Assembly (NCBI GenBank): GCA_964304625.1
Contig: OZ199838.1
Span: 12,462,001 to 12,526,000 of the forward strand
Source: Kudoa neothunni
Taxonomy: Eukaryota > Cnidaria
Direction of reading: 5' to 3'
DNA: 64,000 bases
Position numbers and translations under genes: made by a program. Numbering within the stretch: the stretch's first letter is position 1; the number at the start of each line of letters is the position of its first letter. The notes beneath the pieces were generated by a model. The model was not told where the DNA came from and made no database searches. It saw only the letters and a list, made by a program, of their open reading frames with translations. Below are positions 37,345 to 48,859 of this stretch, piece by piece.

Positions 37345-38475
37345 ATTTTGGTAATAATAAAGTATGCGGCACCTAAAAACGACCTCTTGCACATGTTTTT
37401 TGAATTTCTTTTTTTCAACAAACATTGAATTGCCCTCTATTTTGTTTTGACAATCATTCATAAATTGGTTACGATTCATATTTTTTACCATATTAGCATA
37501 AATTTTACAATATCAGATTTATTTATACATTTTTTCATTGGTTTTAAGTGTGAATAGTTTAAAAACGAGAAAACAACCACGTGCTCTCAAAACGTGTTTC
37601 CTTAGGTTTCTTAGAATTGGTGAGTTTTTTTAATAATAAGTCAACACTATATTTTAGATAAACATTTAATTTCAATAGGTAAATAACTTAAGGTTGATTA
37701 TATGAAGTTATTATTTTATTCGAGGAATTCTTACATGTATTTAGTATAACATTCGATGAACGCAAAAATGTTGTTATTATAAATTCAAATAATTGTTATT
37801 TCTATAAATTTATTAGTTTTAATCAATTATATGTGTACCGATAAAAACAATAACCTTAGTTAACATATTGTGTTTACATAATGCAGTATACTCAATTTGT
37901 AAATCTTGTCGAATTTGTTGTTACCAAATTTGGACATACAACAAAATTTGCGAAACAATAAACTTTTACTTAATATTTTTTTCAATATTTTACAAATACT
38001 TCAAGATAAAAAAATTTAATATTATCATTTTAAAAACTAAGTTTCTGAATTTTAATAATTAAAGTTGAATAAATTCTTAATTTCTAATAAAAAAATTATT
38101 AACTAGAACAAATTGTACGACATCAATGTCTATTTTTAAATTTCGAAAAGTATTTTCATTATAATGAAAAATGAGATTTTTTTGTTAAATTTTCAGGAAG
38201 TTTATTTTTAAAGTTAATCCATATAACATTGTTATATATCAGTAGTAAAAAATCTAAATAGTAATAAGAAATAAGAAAACGAAAAATTTCAATGTTTGTT
38301 TAAAAAGGATGGAGATTACACGAGTATCGGATAGCGTTCGGATGAAAAATTGTTAAAATTTAGAAGTTATTATTTTGAGCAGAATTTTTGTTTTCCATAT
38401 TCTTATTTTATCATGGAAAAATGTGAAAAAAGGAATTCAAAAATCATGCGTAAGAGGGCGTTTTTAGGTGCCGCT
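37345..38475 (+). repeat. long-TIR element, copy A
   Basis: The left end at about 37366 reads GCGGCACCTAAAAACGACC then TCTTGC, and the right end near 38440-38473 is its inverted match (AAGAGGGCGTTTTTAGGTGC). The interior (37.56-38.26 kb) is the inverted counterpart of 45.78-46.50 kb, sharing for example AACCACGTGCTCTC, TTTAGATAAACATTTAATTT and TTGATTATATGAAGTTA. Just inside the right end is GGAGATTACACG followed by GCGTTCGGATGAAAAATT, which also occurs at 46.65 kb. No coding frame is recognisable. The right end runs straight into a tRNA-like SINE. Confidence 0.8.
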
Positions 38476-38477
38476 GT

Positions 38478-38605
38478 GGCGTATCCACATATTAATTGTA
38501 GCGCGTAATCGTGCGCCGGTGCTATGGTCCATAGTCCAGTAATAAGGTCCCGCCACTTTTAACGTTGAAGGTCATGGGTTCGACCCTAGTCCGCTACACC
38601 GCATA
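38478..38605 (+). repeat. tRNA-derived SINE
   Basis: A near-perfect B box, GGGTTCGACCC, lies at about 38577-38587, with an A-box-like TGGTCCATAGTCCAG upstream. TGTAGCG near the start can pair with CGCTACA after the B box, like a tRNA acceptor stem. At roughly 100 nt it is too long and too poorly folded for a true tRNA. Its sequence after the B box resembles the SINE at 3.83-3.93 kb. It abuts the right end of long-TIR copy A. Confidence 0.55.
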
Positions 38606-41073
38606 CTTCACCACTATCCCTGCACACGAAATGCACGAATGGTTTCGTTAACTATAGCTGTTCTTCTTTTAAATAGTTATTTTGATTAAATTATTTAAAA
38701 ATATACATTAATTTATAGTTTTAAGGAATTTAGATAAGTAAATGTTTATCAAAATTTGAGATAATGGGTTCCAGATCAGGAAATAGTTAGGGTAGGATTG
38801 GGCATCTAAAACACACTCTTTTGGAAATTTTCCCGCCTCTTCTTTCTTAATTGTTAATAATAATATGGAAGAATATTAAGAGAAATAATTCAGATAATTA
38901 TGATAACTCCTAATTTAGGTGATAAATTCCGAATAAAGCACAATCGACACGTGTAATCTCCGTTAAATTGCCATAAGCCAATGAAAACTTATTTTATTGT
39001 CAATTTTTAACTTCTAAATTTAATATAGATTTGAAAAACTTATATATTGTTCTTTTATAAAATTATATGACTAAACCTTTGATGTAAGCTTTACACGTCA
39101 TTTTATAATTTATAAATTATCGTATTTATTATATTGACTATAACTTTTGAAAACACATAAAAATAAATTAAAAATTTTCTAGTTTATGTATTTTTTGGTT
39201 AATATACTTGAATTATAAGAAAAGTTATAATCGTTTTATCACAAAATTTTTGTAGTTACAAAATAATTAACCTTATGAGTTTGCTACACTCTTAATTCGT
39301 AAAAAAATGTTCGTCAATTATTTTTTGAATATTCAATTTTAAAGGAAGCTAATTTTCCAAAATAAAATTGAGCGTTTTCTTGTTCAATAAATATTATTTA
39401 AAAAGTAACTGTTATGTATAAATTATTCTATTTTATAACGTATTTAATCTATATGTACATTTCTCTGAGGTAATTTAAAGGATTAGTATAATTTTGAAAC
39501 GATTTAAAGGAATTTTTCAATTCAGAATATTCCCCATTCCGGTCGAAGTTGGGCAATGTGCACTATATTATATATAGTCATGCCTCGGTATTGCGTAGTA
39601 TATAGGGACTACCGAGTTACTACCAACAACATTACTACTCATATCACATTGTGCATATGCGCATTATACACAAAAATCAATTTAAATGACAAAAATAATG
39701 TAATTTTCTTTTTTCAACATCTTTACATAACTAATTATTTTTTATTTATTTTTAGAATATCTGATTTTCAAACCATAAAAAGATAGTAAATCACATAGAC
39801 TTTCCGAATTTTCGTTTATAAAGGTTTATCTAAGAGTTCCTAAGACCTCCTTATTCTTAGATGTTGACATTTTAACAATTAATTGTTCCTTTTCGTATTC
39901 ATCATCTGAGTTACTGGCGTATGGTTCGCTGCTAAATTAGGCCATTAATGAAGTCTTCACTTTATATACGTTTCGTCTCTTAAAAATGTCACAGCAGGAA
40001 AAGTCTTGTTCTCTCAATAGTATTTTACCGAGGGTTGAATGTTCTTTATATTTAAACTACATTTATTACAAAAACATAATTATTCGATTATCAAGACCGA
40101 ATTTCGAAGCGGTCAATTTTTTGAATTCTTCATCGACTTAACTGAATTATAATAACTGATAATTTCATGTTTCTCATCGTTACCTCCCTGTTTTCTTAAT
40201 ATGGTCAAATCTACTTCACAACATCGAATCAAAAAATTTTTCGAGACCCTAGAATTGCAACGCAAAACAAAATTATTATGCAATATTGACTGAAAACGAC
40301 TTCTTATTAATTAATGTTTTATTAATAATTATTTTACATATATTTTATGAGATAATAATGCATATCTTACTTAGCAGTATCAACATTTATGAACGGTCAG
40401 GAAATTCAAGAGATATTAGGCAACTAAGTTTTCCCGAGTAGCGCAATATCGAGGCACGACCGTTATCGGAATGAAAATATTTTCGCGTTATTTTTAGTTA
40501 ATTTCTCCGCGTTCAACTGTTTATGTGATTTGTGACAACTTGCATGCCTAACAAACTTAATTAACACCACTTTGAAAAACAGCCGTCTCAAAAGAAAGAG
40601 TTAAGAAGTTCCTACATCATAATTTTTATTTGCCGTAGTTTAATCTGGTCAAAAAATAAATTTCGTTTTTTATATTCATAGACATCCGTAAAAAGACGTG
40701 AAACTACTTTGAGCGAAACGTTGAATAATTCTAAGTTAACGGCCGAAATATGGTACCTTTAGTAAACTATCAAGCGCATCAACTTAGTTTAAGAATGCCA
40801 CGCAAAATTATCCCCTGATGCTACTCACAGTCTAACCACCCGTAACAAAACTTTGGGTAATAAAAACGCAGATAACAAAATAAATTTTGATAATTAAAAT
40901 CAAAATGAAATTCCTGGAAAATACTTTGCGCATTCTCAATACAAACTAACATATTTTAATTCAAACCCATAACATTCATTCACAAGCGCAACGCAAAAAA
41001 TAAACTGAAAATAAGATTTCAACCAAAGTTAAAAGATGAGTACAGTTGAAAAAATGGAATAAGATTCAACTAA
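38606..41073. other. gene-free region holding a MITE
   Basis: No protein-coding signal. The inverted-repeat element at 39577-40460 is the only structure I can support. The last part presumably carries the 3' UTR and polyadenylation signal of the minus-strand UBF-like gene. Confidence 0.5.
39577..40460. repeat. pogo-like MITE candidate
   Basis: GTCATGCCTCGGTATTGCG at 39577 is matched in inverted orientation at 40438-40460 (reversed: GTCGTGCCTCGATATTGCG), about 17 of 19 bases. The TATTGCG core resembles the pogo/Tigger-like element at 34.6 kb, and TA precedes the left arm. There is no coding sequence between the arms. The outermost bases (CA before GT) are not clear, so the edges are approximate. 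Confidence 0.6.
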
Positions 41074-42279
41074 TCAGCTAGAGCTTTCATCGGTGGATGA
41101 ATCAGAGTCGTCGCTTCCCTCAACTATCTTGTATCTTTCAGGGACAGGAGAGGAAGAAGGCGAGGACTCCATACTTTGGATAGCTTTGGAAGATTTTTTA
41201 GGACTATGCACTGAATTACTCTTGTTAGCAACTTGACTTAGATTAATGTTGCTTAGGAATTGGGAAATGATCGGCTGTTCCAGGAGTGGACGGAGTCGCT
41301 TGGTCACCATAATGTGATGGCCAATTTTTTCAATAAGTTCTGGGTTATCGGATTTGATCCTATCAACAAATTGTTGCAAATGTTCTGCGTACTTTTTTTT
41401 GATTTCGGTCAACTCTTCAAACGAACATTTTGAAAAACTGAGTCCGGCAATTGATCGCCTCTTTTTGTAGGGGAGATCAGGCTCAGTTAGTTTCAGATCA
41501 GCGGCCTTATAACTGATATAGAAATCTCTTAGCACAGTGGTTGGATAGTTGTAATTTTCAATGATGTAGGCTTCGTCATGAGGTCCGTCAGCTAACTTGG
41601 ACTTTCTTTTTCTCTTAGTTCTATCGGAGCCAACTCCGTTTTTTTCGTTCTCCTTTGCAGCCGCATCATTATAGAGTTGCTTCTCTTCATCTGAGAGTTT
41701 ATTCCAACGTTTAGCAATTTTTTTGTGTATCCCAATAAATTTCAATTCAGGATATTTTTCCTTGATTTGTTGACGTTGCTCATTCTGGAATATACCATAC
41801 CCAGATTGGGTTGGTATTTTGAAGAGCTTTTCAATTGCTTGATCGCACTCCAAAAGAATCTCTGAGAGTGGTCGTTCCACTTTGATATGTCTACATATCT
41901 CGAACCAGTTGTGTTTGAGATGATTGATATCCTTCACCGAATACCCCTTCTCAGTCATCATTTGCATCACCTCCTTCCAAGGGATGTGCTTGCGGAATAT
42001 GGCATCAGTTTTGCTTTTTTGTTTCTTATCTGAAAACCACTCGTTTATGGATTCCACTATTTGTTCATAGTATGCTTGCGGATGGCGTTTTTTTCTAGTA
42101 TCCACGTTGACAATGGTGTCACTGTCGCCACTTGCATCAGCATCAACTTCGGGCTCTTCTTTCATATGCTTTGAAGATTTGTGCTTACTATACGAGTGTG
42201 CATGTTCCATTTTTTTTTCGATGTGGTCCGAGTCTATAGAGGAAGACTTGGCAACTGACACCTTCGATCTCTTAGGCAT
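41074..42279 (-). CDS. UBF-like HMG-box nucleolar protein
   Basis: Probably a relative of upstream binding factor (UBTF), which organises rDNA chromatin and helps RNA polymerase I start. It is a single 401-residue frame without introns. Residues 95-150 (HIPWKEVMQMM, LKHNWFEICRHIKVERPLSE, ILLECDQAIEKL) resemble the UBF region just before its first HMG box (WEKV, KLKWVEIS, RTLTELILDAQ). Residues about 158-210 form one HMG box: YGIFQNEQRQQIKEKYPE, HKKIAKRWNKLSDEEKQLY. A basic stretch (DRTKRKRKSK, 219-228) could be a nuclear localisation signal. Residues 340-380 are Ser/Lys-rich and the end is an acidic Ser/Asp tail, as in UBF. It is shorter than vertebrate UBF (about 760 residues, six boxes), so it may be a reduced orthologue or another HMG protein. 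Lack of introns among intron-rich neighbours allows a retrocopy origin. Confidence 0.8.
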   Translation of the reverse strand: MPKRSKVSVAKSSSIDSDHIEKKMEHAHSYSKHKSSKHMKEEPEVDADASGDSDTIVNVDTRKKRHPQAYYEQIVESINEWFSDKKQKSKTDAIFRKHIPWKEVMQMMTEKGYSVKDINHLKHNWFEICRHIKVERPLSEILLECDQAIEKLFKIPTQSGYGIFQNEQRQQIKEKYPELKFIGIHKKIAKRWNKLSDEEKQLYNDAAAKENEKNGVGSDRTKRKRKSKLADGPHDEAYIIENYNYPTTVLRDFYISYKAADLKLTEPDLPYKKRRSIAGLSFSKCSFEELTEIKKKYAEHLQQFVDRIKSDNPELIEKIGHHIMVTKRLRPLLEQPIISQFLSNINLSQVANKSNSVHSPKKSSKAIQSMESSPSSSPVPERYKIVEGSDDSDSSTDESSS

Positions 42280-42299
42280 ACTGGTACGAACGTAGGTGC

Positions 42300-44480
42300 T
42301 GCTAAATTCGGTACCACTCGCATATCCGGTTTCCTTGCAGACTACCGCTCGCTCTCCTCCGAAATCGTTAAACTATTCTCACACCATCTTGAGAGAGGTG
42401 TAGCTCTATTTTCACTCAATTATTCAACTTTAATAAATTGCATTTTATCGAGTGAATGCATAATTAAATTCAAAAACTGTGATATAACACAACAGGGTGG
42501 CAGCCCGTCGATACTGTTACCTCTTTTTCGATTGGTTTATATCTTATTTGCGAGGAATTCAACAAAACCCCTTTCAATCAAAACAATCACTCGCTATGTT
42601 TTCTCTAATTGGGAATCAATATTTAATGTGCTATTATGTTGTTAAATATGAACTGTTGATAATTTTATCAGATTGAATAGCATTAATAAGGACTTGGGGT
42701 TGAACCGGGGTTAGAATTAATGAGCACTATACATGAAAGAACAATCAAACAGCGACACCCCCAAAAGTCGCTCATTTCACCAGCTTAGGCTCTAATCCCC
42801 CTGAGACCAGCTGCATAAACTCGCTCATCTAAACAGGTGTTTAATACCTAGTTGGAAATGTGAGTTATGATGTTTATAAGCTCTCAATAATCTTTCTTAT
42901 CAAATTAATGAGGAGAAATACCAGTTGGTTTGTTCTAAAAGAAGGTTACTATGGTTTTGTTGTCCGTCCAAGTTATCTGTACGACCTCGATGTCATCGGG
43001 CGGATTGTGTGCTATCTTCGTGCTGACACCGAGATTTCATAAAAGCCTTGAGTTGAACCCTCCTGGGTACGGCTAGGCAATTTGTTGTTATGGTAACAAG
43101 CCGAATTACACTCGTGCATTTTCTATCAAATAATAAATTTTTATGCTTAAATTAAGGCTCCACGACCAATAAACTTTCGAAATTGCAAAGCTAATTTATT
43201 TTTATATGAAAACAAGATTTAAGTGTCCCTCTATATAATGCATCACTAGCACTAGAGCTAGAGTTTACAGGTGTGCCACGTCACAAAGCGGCATAGTTCA
43301 ATAATCCTAATCAAAAGTACATCTTTTTATATACATCACGCCTACGTTTTTGATGTGGTCCTCGTTCTTGTTTGTCAGTTGTGGCTTACTTTTAAACAGA
43401 AATATTTGATCATATTTTTAAAATTTTCGATGATATCTTGAAGATTTGTAAGTCCAATTGCACTATGTGTACTCAACATGGTCGCTGATGCTAACTGACA
43501 ATTTTTTAAAAATGCTTGTTTAATCCTTCCAGCATTGTTGGGGAAAAAGTTAACCGTGTCGAAATGGAGTCATTTACTGACATGAGAAAAAAATTAAAGT
43601 TGATGAATTTTTATTGCGCTTACACTTATATGAATCAACTTATATTATTGTGCTGAGCTAAAAGAACCAAAATTAAACTGAATTTTCATTTCTTTCATTA
43701 CAAAAAACGACATTGTTTATCAACCGCATCATTTTGTACACCAGAAAAATGCGTGGTTTAAATCGGACAAATTCAAACCATGATAATGACTTTGTAGGCA
43801 GAACTCATTCATTAAGTTGGGACCTTAAAAAACAAAATTTAGCATGATTTATACCACCAGGGATCAATCACACATTACGGACACCTTTCGTTTGTTGTCG
43901 TTATAAGCGGATTTTGGATCTCAATGGCGCGAGATTCTGTATGTGTGTTGTTTGTTGATTTCTTCTGCATTAGTTTGATGCAATATGATACAGTATTTCA
44001 ACATCAATTTGCAAGTGAGACGAATTCTTTAAGATTATAATAGGCATTACGTAATTAAATCAACAGGGTGGATCTAAAAATGTGTATTTAATTTTATGAA
44101 TTTACTTTAATAATTAAAATAAGAGAAAACTTAAATATTTTAACTCGAGTCCTTATTTAGGTTTACATCAATTATGTAAAAACACATATCGACATTTTTC
44201 TGGAAGGAACCGTTTATTAATGAATATTTATTTTAAGATAATTAATATTTCCCATCGAATTCAACTCCCCCCCTTATAAAAGTTTATTATTCTTTCCTGA
44301 ATATGGTGCGATTTAGCCCATTAATTTAATACGATGCCAAAAGCCGCCCCGAACAAAGAAATTTATTCCCGAAATGACAAAAAATAATATGATAATTAAT
44401 TTTCGATAATTTCAGAATTAAGGCATCTAATGAAGTATGTCTCTGAGTGTTTAAAATAATCCGAACATTGTTGATAAGAT
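42300..44480. other. gene-free region upstream of UBF-like gene
   Basis: The first few hundred bases are the likely promoter of the divergent minus-strand gene. Near 42.69 kb GGGGTTGAACCGGGGTT and near 43.05 kb GAGTTGAACCCTCC look like tRNA B boxes, possible worn SINEs, but no convincing A box pairs with them. A 60-residue open frame at 42860-43042 has no features. Nothing else is recognisable. Confidence 0.45.
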
Positions 44481-44489
44481 ATTTTTTCG

Positions 44490-45330
44490 GGTGAGTTTCT
44501 CTATTGCCGTGATCAAATCATGTTGATTTCGTGAACTTTCACTCCAAACAATGGATTTGAGTTGATGGAATAACTCCTCAATGGGATTTAGGAAGGGGAA
44601 TATGGTGGACGGAAGAGAACTTTAGGTCTACTTGTATTAATAATGTTCACGACAGCATTAGTTTTATGAAACTTCACGTTGTCCATGATAATTAATGAAT
44701 TTGGAATGTTATTTTCATCAAAATTGAAGAAAAGTTGAATTCACCGATCCTTCACACAATTTGAGGGTCCTAAGTTTGGTGTAGGCGATGGCTGCTATCA
44801 ATGTGATATTTTTTGATTTAATTCCAATCAATGATTGGCCAAAGGTTCTTTGCACTGACAGCCAAAATCCAGGTTCATCTATGGACACGATATGAGGTAA
44901 CTCTGGTTTTAAATCAAGATATTGTAAAACATAACTAAAAAATATTTAGTTTAAAAATACATTAACAACAACTTTTTTTCTTTTAATTATGTTTTCAGGC
45001 GAATTTCGGGCGACTGGGACCGTGATGTTTTTTTAGGGAGCAATGGAAACTCCCTAAAACATTGTTTATGGTTTGCCTCGACACATTCAAGTATATGTTT
45101 TTTTCGTTCCAGTCTTAAAATAGATCGTCTATCTCCACCAACCTTTTTTAGAAGCATCAAATGTAGCGTCGAATTGTTTTATTACTCGACCAATAGTACT
45201 AGGATGGCATTTGACGGTATCCGCAATCTGCTGCTTTGTATTTCCCTCCTTTAAAATAAAATTTAATATAATTTCAAATTCGCATAATCAAACATCACAA
45301 AATTTAACAATATCCGCTCTTGTGGTGGCA
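44490..45330 (-). pseudogene. Tc1/mariner-type DDE transposase relic
   Basis: The minus strand gives, in order: a helix-turn-helix part with GNTKQQIADTVKCHPSTIG and GRVIKQF near 45.2 kb; then GGDRRSILRLERKKHILE after a frame change; then HIVSIDEPGFWLSVQRTFG with the first catalytic Asp; then SLIIMDNVKFHKTNAVVNII with the second; then, after another one-base shift, FLNPIEELFHQLKSIVW with the third acidic residue region. This order is that of IS630/Tc1/mariner (DDE_3) transposases. Several frameshifts and a stop make it inactive. No terminal inverted repeats were found. The 135-residue plus-strand open frame over 45211-45618 is an antisense shadow in part. Confidence 0.8.
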
Positions 45331-45779
45331 TCAATTTTTGAATATTGTTTTCTTGGTAGAATTCTAATTGTTGGAGTTGTAAACTCTGAGTCGCTTGAAC
45401 AGTGGTCAAACATCTTTTTTAGCGTGAGTATCGATTGCAATGGGATGTTGAAATACTGTATTACACGGTTGGATATCGAATTTCAAATAATGTATAATCC
45501 ATCTGCCACTGGCGCGCGATTAGCACAATGTTGTTGGATTTATTTTCGAAATCTCCTAACTACCTTACCACCGTATAACTTAACATTTATTTTAATATAT
45601 TACAAATTTTTATGTTGAAAATATAAATCTAAAAGGTAATGTACTTACCGGCTACCAAAATTCGGCATGATGTCATGATTTTTTTCGGTCGATTTTTTCG
45701 TAAATATAGTTCATTTAGTCGAAAAAGTTGCAGCATATAAAAATAAACCAATTTTTTTGTTTCTATCTTAGTTATTAAC

Positions 45780-46820
45780 GCAAAAATTATTTTTTATTAT
45801 TGTTTAGATTTTTTAGTATTTATATATAATAATTTTATATAAATTAACCTGAAAAATGAACTTGTTGCAAATTTCACAAAAACATCGCATTTTTCATTGT
45901 AATAAAAACATTTTTTGAATTTTAAAAATAGATCTGTGTGTTGTACAATTTTTGTTAGTTTATAATTTTTTTTATTAAATTTCTTATTAGAAATTAAGAA
46001 TTTATTCAATTTTTATTATTAAAATTCAGAAACCTAATTATTTAAAATGACAATAGTGAGTTTTTTTACCTTTCAATATCTGTAGGATATTAAAAAAAAT
46101 AAGTTATATTTTTATTTTTTATAAGTTTTTTTTGTGTCAAAATTAGGTAACAACAAATTCGGATAAATAAACGAATTGAGAATTTTCTATGGTGTAAACA
46201 CAAAACGTTTAGTACGGCTAATATTTGTATTAGTACACATATAACTGAGTAAAACTAATAAATTTATGGAAATAAAAAGAATTTTTGCTTATAATAACAA
46301 CATTTTTTCTTTCATCGAATGTTATATTAAACACACACGTAAGAATTCTTCTAATAAAGTAGTAACTTCATATAATCAACCACAAATTATTTACCTATTG
46401 AAATTAAATGTTTATCTAAAATATAATGTTGATTTATTATAAAAAACTTCTCAGTTCTAAGAAAACTGAGAAAATGCATTTTGAGAGCACGTGGTTATCT
46501 TCTGGTTTTAAAATCAATCAAAACATGTATAGATAAATTTAACATTGCAAAATTGTTTTTATACGGCAAAAAATATGACATAGAACCAATTTATGAATTA
46601 TTTAAATAAAATTTGGGAACAATTCAATATTGGTTGAAAGAAAATGGAGATTACACGTGTATCCGACTGCGTTCGGATGAAAAATTCTTGTTTTTAAAGT
46701 CATTATTTTGATCTGAATATTTCCTCGCCATATTATTTTATCTTATTATCAAGAATCTTGAAAAAACATACGCAAGAGGACGTTTTTTTAGGTGCCGCAT
46801 ACTTTACTATTACTAAAAAC
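45780..46820 (-). repeat. long-TIR element, copy B (inverted)
   Basis: An inverted, colinear match of 37.35-38.26 kb. Its right end near 46.78-46.80 kb carries CAAGAGGACGTTTTTTTAGG then TGCCGC, and just inside it the shared GGAGATTACACG...GCGTTCGGATGAAAAATT. Homology to copy A stops near 45.78 kb, so its left terminal repeat is lost or replaced. It has no coding capacity. Past the right end, ATACTTTA-TATTAC is still shared with the outer flank of copy A, so the true repeat extends slightly beyond GCGGCACC. Confidence 0.8.
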
Positions 46821-46849
46821 ATGTAAAAGTGTGATTGATTGATGCAGTA

Positions 46850-48466
46850 TTTTGAACGAATAAACGCGTTTTTAAAATAATGAAGTGGCCCAAAAATTTT
46901 TTGATAGTGGCACGTGCTTTAACAGCGAATAAGTTTTTTGTTCATTATTACGGTGATGGTATCTGTTATTTGGAGCTATTTTATTTAGCTTGCTAATGAA
47001 AAAACAAAGTGTAACAAATGTGATGCAGTACTTACGTGTAAAAAAGGTTTGACTAATACATTGCATACACACGCTAAATTACATGGGACTGATTCAAAAA
47101 ATAAGTTGTTGCAATCGCCGATATTTTTCCATTGAAATTTAGAAGAATACAAATACAACCCGTTATTGAAAGTTTTGCGAGCAATAGTCTGGGATTTTAA
47201 CCTGGATAGTGACATTGCAAAATTAATCGCGATTGACAATATTCCTGGTTCCAAAATTGCAAAAAGTACCACCATAAGACGATTGTTGAAAAAAGTTCAT
47301 AATAAAGAGATCCTAGTATCCTACGATGAAATTTTCGATTCTTGCGAAAAGTAGAAGTATCTACGGTGAGCAAGATAAAAAGAATTTTTCCGGGGCCAAT
47401 TCGAGACCTGCTCTCTGTTCTGATGAGTGGACGTCAAGGTCTAAAAATCGATTTCTTAATATTCAAGCATATTTCGAAGACAACAAAATTTCGCTCGGGG
47501 TTACTAGAGTCACCGAAAGATGTACAGGAGTAGAATTGGCGTCCTTAATCAAAAACCAACTATCGAAATTTGGCGTTACGTCATATATATGTGTACCGAC
47601 GGAGCGTCATACGTCGCAAAATGCATTTTTCCATTAGGCTTTCAGCAGATAAAATGCATGCTTCATGGAATAAATTTAGGTAATTGAGTTATTAACTGAC
47701 AAACCTACACCAACGTATAGCTGTAAAAGACACAATGTATGAAGAATCTAATAGCCAGAAGCCAAAAAATATCGAAACTATAACTGACGAGCTGGAGTTT
47801 GATGAGCAAGAATTTGTCCTTGTGCCAAGTTTCTTAGATATTTTACCTCGGGTGAGGTCAGTTTTCAGTTACTTTTCAAGATCTGGATTGGCCTCCGACA
47901 CATTGAGAAAATCATGTGAACGAAGAGGCATTAAATACCTATCACTGAATATCGATTTGTGACACGGTGGTCAAGTTGTTACGATATGTTAGTTAAATTT
48001 ATGAAGATGTTCGAGACCATTGAAGACACTTACATGATTTTGGTCAATGTAATTATCTTAAAATATATTGTAAAAATGACTGAATGTTAAGGAATTAACA
48101 TAATGTCTGGGAATTGTGCATCGCGCCGTTCTCAAACTTTTAAAGTCACAAATGTCTCTTACACAATGTGACTTCATACTAATCAACACAGTTGAGGATC
48201 TCTCTCTCTCTCTTGTTGACGGAACAATTTCAGAAAATTTAAAAATGGAATTTATCGAACGCTGCTTTGAAAGACGCACCATTTGGTCTGATATATTTAT
48301 TTTTTAAGCTTCGATTCTAACATTTGTGAAAAGAGTTTATTCTATAGAAGACCGTCAAATTTTGAGCTACAAGAAACAATTCACTTCACTGAACCGAATG
48401 ATCACATGCACAACTATGAACCTTCCGAAGCTGAAATGGATTTAGACGATTTGATAAATTACGCGG
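46850..48466 (+). pseudogene. BED-finger hAT transposase relic
   Basis: The plus strand reads a BED-type zinc finger near 47.0-47.08 kb: TKCNKCDAVLTCKKGLTNTL, then HTHAKLHG. Further on, CSDEWTSRSKNRFLNIQAYF (47.42-47.47 kb) matches the RNase H-fold start of hAT transposases (T-D-x-W-T-S-x-x-x-x-x-Y-L-N-I). Fragments at 47735-47962 and 48116-48307 carry parts of the middle region. Many frames are needed, so it is well decayed. The LTR retrotransposon begins exactly at its right edge (48467), probably an insertion into this relic. Confidence 0.7.
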
Positions 48467-48572
48467 TGTTGTGATTTCTTAACGCGGCAACAAATAGACA
48501 CACAGTTAATCAAGGTTCCAAGAGATGATGCGCGATACTATTAACTGCTATGTGTTAATTTAGAATATGACA
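48467..48572 (-). repeat. 3' LTR
   Basis: 106 bp, aligning to 52336-52446 through TGATTTCTTAACGCGGCA, ATAGACACACAGTTAATCAA, AGAGATGATGCG and ATACTATTAACT. It differs by scattered substitutions and a 5-bp indel near TCTAGATTCTAGAAT. This puts LTR divergence at several percent, so the insertion is not very recent. Confidence 0.95.
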
Positions 48573-48585
48573 TTCCTCCCTCCTT
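48573..48585 (-). promoter_or_regulatory. polypurine tract
   Basis: On the minus strand AAGGAGGGAGGAA stands directly before the TGTCA start of the 3' LTR. This is the expected position and composition of the plus-strand DNA primer of LTR retrotransposons. Confidence 0.85.
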
Positions 48586-48859
48586 AATTTCGGATATAAT
48601 CCTCCAGGTATTGAGGGGGCTTTTTCGCGCGATTTGATCGTCGGGGTAGAACATTCTCCAGATTCTCATCACGATGGTCAGTTGCGTCGTCTGAGTTCCT
48701 TGCGGAACTCAAGAGAACATTCTCATCCAAAGTTTCCGATGGCTGTAATAATGATGACGGTAGTGATTCAATGTCTTCCGCGCATACTGGTGGAATATGA
48801 ATTGACTGGTATCGTCTAAGTAATTGGTTGAGGTGGTATTTTCGAATGGCGGATGAGGT

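Noticed and set aside
42660-43110. two B-box-like sites (GGTTGAACC, GAGTTGAACCC)
   Set aside because: No paired A box, and no similarity I could confirm with the other SINE candidates.
45211-45618. 135-residue plus-strand open frame
   Set aside because: Its first part is antisense to the helix-turn-helix region of the Tc1/mariner relic and it has no motif.
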